From: Microbulbifer sp. YPW1
GTDB lineage: Bacteria; Pseudomonadota; Gammaproteobacteria; Pseudomonadales; Cellvibrionaceae
Length of the DNA stretch: 64,000 nucleotides
Assembly: GCF_013367775.1 (NCBI RefSeq)
Contig: NZ_CP055157.1
Coordinates: 4,476,001 to 4,540,000, forward strand
Reading direction: 5' to 3'
Each line of letters opens with the position of its first letter. Positions within the stretch are counted from its first letter, which is position 1. Shown piece by piece: positions 56,486-64,000 of the stretch. The position numbers and the translations under genes are program-made. The notes under the pieces are model-generated. The model was not told the DNA's origin, searched no databases, and saw nothing but the letters and a program-made list of their open reading frames with translations.

Positions 56486-57914
56486 TGCGGCTGCTCCCTT
56501 TATTATTGGTTTTCTTGCTGTCCTTCTGTTCCGCCGCCCCACTGCTTTCCGGCAGCGACAGCGCAGGCTCCGCATCCGTGGTATCTACGGATTTCTCCCG
56601 CATCTCTGTAGCCATGGATTCCCGGAACAGATCCCCCAGGCTCTGGGAGAACTGCTTGCGGGAATATTCCCGCGCTTCGCGGAAACGCGCATCCACCTGC
56701 CGGTACCAGGGCCGCTGCTGCAGTTCGCGATGGGCATTTTCCGGCAGCGGCGTGGGATGCAGCCAGTCCGCCAGTTGTTGCAGGGTGATGGAATCCAGGT
56801 CGCGCACCAGCACGTAGTCGTTGCGGTCGGTTTGGGAAATCACCCGGTTGGACTGCAACACCTCGCGAATCTGTCGCCATTGTGAAGGCCGGATACCCGC
56901 GCGGGAAATATCCTGCTCGCATACCGGCATCCCCTTCTGATAATTGCTGAAGAACTTCCACAGCAACGACAGGGTGGCCACCAGATCGGAATAGTTTCGC
57001 CCCTGGGCCGCAGCATGATAGGCAGACAGTGTCCGTACCAGCACGCAGCCTGCCAGCACGATCATCCACATCAGGTAAATCCAGATCAGAAACAGCGGCA
57101 CAAATGCAAAGGCACCGTAAATCGCCTGCACCGAACTGCGCGCGACGATGGCACCAAACAGGTACTTGGCCGCTTCAAACGCAAAGGCGGTAATCACACC
57201 GCCGGCGAGACCGTGGCGCAGGGGAACACGACAGTTGGGCACGGCGACAAACAGCAGGGTAAAGGCAATTGCGGTAAACACCCACGGCAGAATCCGCAAT
57301 ACCACAGGCAACAGCCCCAGGCTGTCATTTTGCGCGAGGACTTTCTGTGAAAACAGATAAGTGGTAGCGGCCATGCCGGCCCCGAGCAGGATCGGCCCCA
57401 GACTCAGAATTGCCCAGTACAGAAGAAAACTGGAAACCCCGCGACGCCCCTTGGGAATATCCCAGATGGCATTGAAAGTGGCCTCGATGTTTTTCAACAT
57501 GAATCCGGCGGTCAACAGCAGCAGGCCGATGCCCGCACCGGTGAGGCGCTGGGCTTGGGAAGAAAAACTGCTGATGTACTCCTGCACATCGCGCCCGCTC
57601 TCCGGTACGAAGTGGGAGAAAATCTGCTGCTGAATCTTGCTTTCGAGACCGGCAAAATCCGGAAACAACGACAGCATGGCGTAGCTGACAGTTACCAGGG
57701 GAACAATCGCAAACAGCGTCATGTAGGTGAGCGCCGCCGCATTCTGTCGGCAGTTTTTCTCGTTGAATACCGTCCACAGGGAAGTAAAAAAGCGACGCCA
57801 GCGATGCACCATTTCAGTCATGGGTCTTCTCAGTTTGTTATATAGCCACGACTGCCGGAACCGCGTGCGGGCTCCGTGCAGAAAACCGTGTATTCTGTCT
57901 GTAAAGTACGCCAT
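56442..57914 (-). CDS. YihY/BrkB-family inner membrane protein
   Basis: A 490-residue member of the YihY family with six membrane helices in residues ~60-320 ('AAALTYMTLFAIVPLVTVSYAML', 'LYWAILSLGPILLGAG', 'FVPLFLIWIYLMWMIVLAG'). Its winged-helix-like cytoplasmic region reads 'DISRAGIRPSQWRQIREVLQSNRVI' (about 345-370). The C-terminal 60 residues are low-complexity, Lys/Ser/Asn-rich and probably disordered. The family was once mis-named ribonuclease BN; its function is not settled. The end overlaps the start of the TlpA-like gene, suggesting translational coupling. Confidence 0.88.
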   Translation of the reverse strand: MAYFTDRIHGFLHGARTRFRQSWLYNKLRRPMTEMVHRWRRFFTSLWTVFNEKNCRQNAAALTYMTLFAIVPLVTVSYAMLSLFPDFAGLESKIQQQIFSHFVPESGRDVQEYISSFSSQAQRLTGAGIGLLLLTAGFMLKNIEATFNAIWDIPKGRRGVSSFLLYWAILSLGPILLGAGMAATTYLFSQKVLAQNDSLGLLPVVLRILPWVFTAIAFTLLFVAVPNCRVPLRHGLAGGVITAFAFEAAKYLFGAIVARSSVQAIYGAFAFVPLFLIWIYLMWMIVLAGCVLVRTLSAYHAAAQGRNYSDLVATLSLLWKFFSNYQKGMPVCEQDISRAGIRPSQWRQIREVLQSNRVISQTDRNDYVLVRDLDSITLQQLADWLHPTPLPENAHRELQQRPWYRQVDARFREAREYSRKQFSQSLGDLFRESMATEMREKSVDTTDAEPALSLPESSGAAEQKDSKKTNNKGSSRNARNGKSTTKTAKS

Positions 57915-58004
57915 ACCTCAGCGTAGTCGACGAATGCGGCGGGTTCATGGACGCCCCACCACCACCTGTTAGAATACGCCAAACCTTAACAGGATACCCC
58001 TTCA

Positions 58005-59357
<1,353 letters not shown>

Positions 59358-59390
59358 AACTACAACAGACCGACACAAGGAGTTTCAGGT

Positions 59391-61259
59391 TTGACCGAAG
59401 CAACCCGTCACCGCGGCCCCATCCGCCGTTTTTTTGGTGCCATTGGCGGCGCCATCACCTGGCTGCGCCGGGTATTTACCAACCTGCTGTTCCTGTTGCT
59501 GTTACTGTTCATCGGCATGGCCATATTTGGCGGTGAAGAGCGCATCACCGTACCTCAGGGGGCTGCGCTGAAAGTCGCACCGGGTGGATACCTGGTGGAC
59601 GAAGTGAGCCAGCCCAGTGGTGTACCCGCATTTTTTGGCGGCCCGGCTACGCCCCCGGAGACCCGGGTAAAAGACCTGGTCGACGCTATCGACCGCGCCG
59701 CCAACGACAACCGCATCGCCGCGCTGGTACTGGAACTGGATCAGCTTGGAGGCGCCAGTCTCAGCAAACTCGAAGAAGTGGGCGAGGCTGTACGCCGCTT
59801 CAAGTCCAGCGACAAGCCGGTCTACGCCATTGGCGACAACTTCACCCAGGGCCAGTACTTCCTCGCCAGCCACGCCGACAAGGTCTATATGAACCCCATG
59901 GGTTCACTGTTGCTGACCGGCTTTGGCAGTTATCGCAACTACTACAAAAGTGCCCTGGACAAGCTCAAAATCAATTTCCACGTGTTCCGGGTCGGCGATT
60001 ACAAGGACTTTATTGAGCCTTACACCCGTGACGACATGAGTCCGGCATCGCGCGAAAACAATGCCCGCTGGCTGCACCAGCTGTGGAGCGAGTACACCGA
60101 ACAGGTGACCGGGCTGCGCAACCTGCCGCCCAATGCGGTGGACAGCTATATCGCCGACCTGCCGCAAAATCTCCGCGCTGAAGGCGGCAGCTGGGCGGAT
60201 GCAGCGCTCGCCAACAAGTTTGTCGACAAGCTGCTCACCCGTCGCGCCGCCGTAGCGGAGCTGCAGGAACTGGTCGGGGTCAACGAGGCCGACAAATCCC
60301 AGTACAAGGCAATCAATGCCATGGATTACCTGCGGCATATGAAACTGACCAACCTGCCGGATCCACGTCATCACAAGGAAAAAATCGGCCTGATCAGTGC
60401 CGCAGGCGCTATCGTCGACGGTGAGGCACCCGCCGGGCAGATCGGCAGTGCCACCCTGGGCAATCTGATCGCCGAGGCCCGCGAGAAAAACGTCAAGGCC
60501 CTGGTACTGCGCATCGACAGCCCCGGCGGCTCCGCCTTTGCCTCCGAGGGCATCCGCCAGGAGCTGCTCGCCACCCGTGAAGCGGGTATCCCGGTGGTCA
60601 TTTCCATGGGCAGTGTCGCCGCTTCCGGTGGCTACTGGATCGCCGCCGGCGGCGACCGCATCTGGGCTTCCCCGTCCACCATCACCGGCTCCATCGGCGT
60701 GTTTGGTGCCTTCCCCACGTTTGAGGAATCCCTGGAGCACCTGGGCGTATACAACGACGGCGTGGGCACTACCGAGCTGGCCGGCACCATGCGCCTGGAT
60801 CGCGCACTGCCCGAAGCTGCCGCGGACATCCTGCAGCAGGGAGTGGAGCATACTTACAACCAGTTCCTGCGGCTGGTCGCGGAAGCCCGCAACAGCACAC
60901 CGCAGGAAATCCATAAAATTGCCCAGGGCCAGGTATGGACCGGACGCACTGCCCATAAACTGGGACTGGTGGATGAGCTTGGCAACCTGAAGGACGCCAT
61001 TGCCGACGCGGCACAGATTGCCAGCCTGGAAGATTACGAAATCGTGGAGATTCAGCGCGAGCTGACCACCAGTGAAAAGCTGATGCGCGCACTGGCCGAT
61101 AATGTAGACGCCAGAATTGCCGCCAGCGTCGAGCAGAACCTGCCGCTGGGAGCCTGGTTCAACAGCCTGCAACCCGCGCTGCAACCACTGGCAGAACTGA
61201 AGACCTTCCGCGATCCCCGCGCACTGTATGTGCGCTGCATGAGCTGCGTAGCGCCCTGA
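59391..61259 (+). CDS. sppA: Signal peptide peptidase SppA, 67K type
   Basis: A 622-residue inner-membrane serine protease that degrades cleaved signal peptides. After an N-terminal membrane helix ('LLFLLLLLFIGMAIFGG') come two tandem peptidase S49 domains. The Lys base lies in 'RVGDYKDFIEPY' of the first, and the nucleophilic Ser in 'MGSVAASGGYWIAAG' of the second, as in E. coli SppA. The start is TTG, supported by AAGGAG eight bases upstream. The last ~30 residues ('RALYVRCMSCVAP') have two Cys and are unusual. Confidence 0.95.
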   Translation: MTEATRHRGPIRRFFGAIGGAITWLRRVFTNLLFLLLLLFIGMAIFGGEERITVPQGAALKVAPGGYLVDEVSQPSGVPAFFGGPATPPETRVKDLVDAIDRAANDNRIAALVLELDQLGGASLSKLEEVGEAVRRFKSSDKPVYAIGDNFTQGQYFLASHADKVYMNPMGSLLLTGFGSYRNYYKSALDKLKINFHVFRVGDYKDFIEPYTRDDMSPASRENNARWLHQLWSEYTEQVTGLRNLPPNAVDSYIADLPQNLRAEGGSWADAALANKFVDKLLTRRAAVAELQELVGVNEADKSQYKAINAMDYLRHMKLTNLPDPRHHKEKIGLISAAGAIVDGEAPAGQIGSATLGNLIAEAREKNVKALVLRIDSPGGSAFASEGIRQELLATREAGIPVVISMGSVAASGGYWIAAGGDRIWASPSTITGSIGVFGAFPTFEESLEHLGVYNDGVGTTELAGTMRLDRALPEAAADILQQGVEHTYNQFLRLVAEARNSTPQEIHKIAQGQVWTGRTAHKLGLVDELGNLKDAIADAAQIASLEDYEIVEIQRELTTSEKLMRALADNVDARIAASVEQNLPLGAWFNSLQPALQPLAELKTFRDPRALYVRCMSCVAP

Positions 61260-61584
61260 GCAACTCCCTGAACGCCCGCCCCGCCGGCATTACCGGTGAG
61301 GGCTGGCGCTGTTCTCACCTTCCCGGCACTACTTCGACACTGCCCCAACACCAGCCGCACCATTTTTCCGCACGCAAAACATGCCGGAGCACGACTCGCC
61401 CCAATTTGGCGCATTTTCTCCGCCGTCCCCAGGGGCACCGACCCAACATAATGAATTCTTCGCCAATCAATGGCCTGCAAGCACCGTCGTAGCTCACTTT
61501 TCGCCGACTGGCACTATTTTTGGATTGAGGTATCGGTAGTACACAAATGAATAATCGATAAATTTCCCACCAGCCCGGATTTCA
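61260..61584. other. Intergenic region before the glucosylglycerate cluster
   Basis: No gene is supported in these 325 bases. The minus-strand frames found here have no start signal. The last 80 bases are AT-richer and should hold the promoter of the osmolyte cluster; a TTGAGG at about 61524 is not matched by a convincing -10. No clear terminator for sppA was found. Confidence 0.45.
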
Positions 61585-62460
61585 ATGACTGCCAAACAGC
61601 AAGCGCCGTACCCATCCACCGATATTCAATGGCTGATCGCCAGTGACCTGGATGGCACCCTGCTGGACCACTTCAGTTACTCCCACCAAGCGGCGGATGC
61701 CACCCTGGCCGGGCTCGAAGCCAGTGGGATCCCGGTCATTCTCAACAGCAGCAAGACCCGCGATGAGATGCTCGAACTGCGCCGGGCTCTGAACAACCAG
61801 CACCCGTTTATCGTGGAAAATGGCTCGGCGATTTTCATTCCCCGCGGTTACTTCCCCCACAAGCCGGAACGGGCCCGTGAAGAAGCGGGCTACTGGGTGT
61901 TAGAACCCGGTGCGCGCCGGGACTGTATCCTCGATTTCCTGAAACAGGATAGCGAGGCCCACGGCGCCCCCTATTTAAACTTCGCCGCCGCATCCAACGC
62001 GGATATTGTGGCTGCCACTGGGCTCTCCCACAGGGAGGCCGAAAAGGCCAATCAGCGCGGCTACTCTGAACCCCTGCTGTGGCAGGGAGATGCGCAGCAG
62101 AAACTGGCTTTTACCGCACGCGCCAATGCCTCCGGGTTTGCCACCCTACAAGGGGGCCGCTTCCTGCATGTACTGGGCCAGACGGACAAAGGCCTGGCCA
62201 CCAAACTGCTGAAAAAAACCTATCAGCAGTACACCGATCGAGAATGCAAGTTAATCGCCAGTGGCGACGGTCCCAATGACCTCGACATGCTCAAGGTCGC
62301 AGATATCGCCGTCATTGTGCGCTCGCCCGCGCACCAGCCCCCCACCCTTTCCCACCCTTCACTGATCGTCACCCGTGAAACCGGGCCCCGGGGTTGGGCG
62401 GAGGCCATCGCAGAAATTTTCGCCCCGGACTCCGCGTCCCAGGAGCGGGCCCGCCCTTAA
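61585..62460 (+). CDS. HAD-family mannosyl/glucosyl-3-phosphoglycerate phosphatase
   Basis: A 291-residue HAD phosphatase of the MpgP/YedP type. Motif I is 'LIASDLDGTLLDH' (nucleophile and acid Asp), motif II 'VILNSSKTRDEM', and motif IV 'IASGDGPNDLDMLKVAD'. The C2 cap domain with 'FIVENGSAIFIPRGYF' is typical of 3-phosphoglycerate-sugar phosphatases. Next to a GpgS-type synthase it should dephosphorylate glucosyl-3-phosphoglycerate to glucosylglycerate, a compatible solute made under salt or nitrogen stress. It lies 27 bases upstream of the synthase gene. Confidence 0.88.
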   Translation: MTAKQQAPYPSTDIQWLIASDLDGTLLDHFSYSHQAADATLAGLEASGIPVILNSSKTRDEMLELRRALNNQHPFIVENGSAIFIPRGYFPHKPERAREEAGYWVLEPGARRDCILDFLKQDSEAHGAPYLNFAAASNADIVAATGLSHREAEKANQRGYSEPLLWQGDAQQKLAFTARANASGFATLQGGRFLHVLGQTDKGLATKLLKKTYQQYTDRECKLIASGDGPNDLDMLKVADIAVIVRSPAHQPPTLSHPSLIVTRETGPRGWAEAIAEIFAPDSASQERARP

Positions 62461-62487
62461 TTCAGAACGCAAAATAGGAAGTGAACC

Positions 62488-63711
62488 GTGACCGACTTTT
62501 TCCAGAATGGCGACATCACGACCCTGCACAACCTCTCCAACCGCAGCCTGGAAGACATGGAGGCGGACCTGATCCGTTTCTCCAAGCATCGCCCCATGTC
62601 CCTGCTGCTGCCCTCGCTCTATTCGGAACTCGAAGGCGAGGCCCTGCCAAAGATTCTGAAAATCCTCTCCGAAGTGCCCTATCTGTCAGAAATCGTCATT
62701 GGCCTGGACCGCGCCGATGAATCCCAGTATCGCGACGCACTCAAACAGTTCAGTGTGTTGCCCCAGCATGTGCGGGTACTGTGGAACGATGGTCCGCGCC
62801 TGCGGGAACTGGACGCGCAGCTGCAGCGGGACGGGCTGGCGCCCAAGGATGCCGGCAAGGGCCGCAATGTATGGTATTGCCTGGGATACATACTGGCGTC
62901 GCGCCGGGGGGAAGCCATTGCACTGCACGACTGCGATATCGTCACCTACGACCGCGCCATGCTCGCGCGCCTGTTCTACCCCGTGGCCAACCCCAACTTC
63001 AACTACGAGTTCTGCAAGGGGTATTACTCCCGCGTGGCCAACGGCAAAATCAATGGCCGTGTGTGTCGACTGCTGGTCACCCCGTTGATCCGTACCCTGA
63101 AAAAAATCTACGGACATACGCCCTACCTGGAATATATGGACAGCTTCCGCTATTCCCTCGCCGGTGAATTTTCTTTTCGCCGCGACGTAATCAATGATCT
63201 GCGGATTCCCAGTGACTGGGGATTGGAGATCGGCGTACTTTCGGAAATGCACCGCAATTACTCAACCAACCGCTTGTGCCAGGTGGATATTGCCCACGCC
63301 TACGATCACAAGCACCAGGATGTTTCATTCGACGATGAACACGGCGGCCTGTCCAAAATGTCCATCGACATCGCCAAGTCGTTTTTCCGCAAGCTGGCCA
63401 CCCAGGGCACCGTGTTCTCGTCAGAGACTTTCCGCAGTATCAAGGCCACCTATTTTCGTGTGGCCCTGGACTTTGTGGAAACCTATCGCAATGACGCCAT
63501 CATTAATGGCCTGAATTTTGATATCCATAAGGAAGAGCAGACGGTGGAACTCTTCGCCAGCAACCTGGTGAAAGCCGGGCAGGCGTTTCTCGATAACCCG
63601 ATGGAGACGCCATTCATTCCCAGCTGGAACCGGATTACCAGCGCCGAGCCGGGCTTCCTGAAGCAGCTGAAACAGGCGGTGGAGACGGACTACGAAGAGT
63701 ACAACGTCTGA
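62488..63711 (+). CDS. gpgS: Glucosyl-3-phosphoglycerate synthase (GT81-like)
   Basis: A 407-residue GT-A glycosyltransferase. It has the 'LLLPSLYSELEGEALPKIL' opening, 'IVIGLDRADESQY', the metal-binding D-x-D in 'IALHDCDIVTYD', 'EFCKGYYSRV' and 'GHTPYLEYMDSFRYSLAGEFSFRRDVI', all matching the GpgS family. It should join glucose from an NDP-glucose to 3-phosphoglycerate; a mannose-specific enzyme is the alternative. GTG at 62488 has AGGAA upstream. The gene order phosphatase-synthase-phosphorylase supports glucosylglycerate metabolism. Confidence 0.87.
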   Translation: MTDFFQNGDITTLHNLSNRSLEDMEADLIRFSKHRPMSLLLPSLYSELEGEALPKILKILSEVPYLSEIVIGLDRADESQYRDALKQFSVLPQHVRVLWNDGPRLRELDAQLQRDGLAPKDAGKGRNVWYCLGYILASRRGEAIALHDCDIVTYDRAMLARLFYPVANPNFNYEFCKGYYSRVANGKINGRVCRLLVTPLIRTLKKIYGHTPYLEYMDSFRYSLAGEFSFRRDVINDLRIPSDWGLEIGVLSEMHRNYSTNRLCQVDIAHAYDHKHQDVSFDDEHGGLSKMSIDIAKSFFRKLATQGTVFSSETFRSIKATYFRVALDFVETYRNDAIINGLNFDIHKEEQTVELFASNLVKAGQAFLDNPMETPFIPSWNRITSAEPGFLKQLKQAVETDYEEYNV

Positions 63712-63769
63712 TCCAGTCAATGACGACCCAACAGCCCAATAAAAAATACCTGTAAACCGGGGGGAAACC

Positions 63770-64000
63770 GTGAGCCATTCCAACTCTCATGTTCCGATCA
63801 AGGAGGTTCTCCACCAGAAGGTGGTGGACCACCTGACCTTCATCTATCCGAAGCTGGAGATCGAGCCCATTGCGCAAGATCTGATCCGCACCATGCGCCT
63901 GGATGAGGACTGCCAGAGCCCCCTGGCCCACAAGAACCTCTGGGACCAGACGGATATTGCCGTCATCACCTACGGCAACAGCATCATCAATGGCAACCAG
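63770..64000 (+). CDS. GH13 sugar phosphorylase, N-terminal part (runs off window)
   Basis: The first 77 codons of a gene that continues past the right edge. The GTG start has a GGGGGAA ribosome site. The sequence 'KVVDHLTFIYPK' and 'LWDQTDIAVITYGNSI' matches the start of sucrose-phosphorylase-like GH13 subfamily 18 enzymes, which include glucosylglycerate phosphorylase (YcjM type). Next to GpgS and the phosphatase, a phosphorylase that splits glucosylglycerate with phosphate to glucose 1-phosphate and glycerate is the best guess. The catalytic residues lie outside the window. Confidence 0.75.
   Translation, partial: MSHSNSHVPIKEVLHQKVVDHLTFIYPKLEIEPIAQDLIRTMRLDEDCQSPLAHKNLWDQTDIAVITYGNSIINGNQ

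Overview
The window reads as chromosomal DNA of a marine, polysaccharide-degrading gammaproteobacterium, most likely from the Cellvibrionales (a Microbulbifer-like organism). This is inferred from a secreted GH18 chitinase with poly-serine linkers and CBM5/12-type modules, a large TonB-dependent receptor, a glucosylglycerate osmolyte cluster, and housekeeping genes in gammaproteobacterial order (xseA opposite guaB-guaA; arsC-wrbA-DUF2069). No rRNA, tRNA, CRISPR array, intact insertion sequence, integrase or phage gene was recognised. Coding density is high, and most of the window is ordinary core genome.

Layout. 0-3 kb: tail of a DUF2520 gene, a SpoU-type RNA methyltransferase, and an OmpA-family porin. 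3-8 kb: a minus-strand ferric-iron ABC transporter operon (periplasmic helical protein, fbpA, fbpB, fbpC) with a near-perfect Fur box at its promoter end. 8-10.8 kb: a membrane class III nucleotide cyclase and an overlapping lipoprotein gene. 10.9-14.2 kb: an accessory block with a decayed 3' fragment of guaA, a remnant of an M20 amidohydrolase, two LacI/NagR-like operators and the chitinase, ending at the intact guaA. 14.2-19 kb: guaA, guaB, xseA. 19-24 kb: two tandem paralogues of a lytic transglycosylase with duplicated solute-binding domains, then a convergent quinone oxidoreductase. 24.7-30 kb: a TonB-dependent receptor divergent from a pair of acyl-CoA dehydrogenases. 30-37 kb: pdxH, a ThDP decarboxylase plus aldehyde dehydrogenase, and the threonine-degrading pair kbl-tdh. 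37-46.5 kb: outer-membrane phospholipase A, DUF2279 protein, Na+/H+ antiporter with an FMN glutamate-synthase-like protein, radical SAM protein, GIY-YIG protein, SDR and small DUF proteins. 46.5-50.3 kb: PAP2 phosphatase, a glycosyltransferase, a large acyl-CoA dehydrogenase. 50.3-58 kb: a polysaccharide deacetylase, a PhoPQ-like two-component system with PepSY and glycine-zipper proteins, a DAACS symporter, a thioredoxin-like lipoprotein and a YihY protein. 58-61.3 kb: arsC, wrbA, DUF2069, sppA. 61.6-64 kb: a glucosylglycerate cluster (HAD phosphatase, GpgS, start of a GH13 sugar phosphorylase) running off the right edge.

How parts may work together (inference unless stated): the Fbp operon is probably induced by iron starvation; the chitinase is probably controlled by a GlcNAc-responsive LacI-family repressor; GpgS plus the HAD phosphatase would make glucosylglycerate and the phosphorylase would recycle it; the two-component operon looks like an envelope-sensing unit. 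The points most worth checking are the guaA fragment bounding the chitinase block, the two SBP-SBP-SLT enzymes, the solo FTR1-like protein under the Fur box, and three genes for exported proteins whose ribosome-binding sites lie inside direct or inverted repeats. Starts were revised from the longest frames wherever a Shine-Dalgarno (SD) sequence favoured an internal codon; family assignments are from memory of motifs, without database searches.
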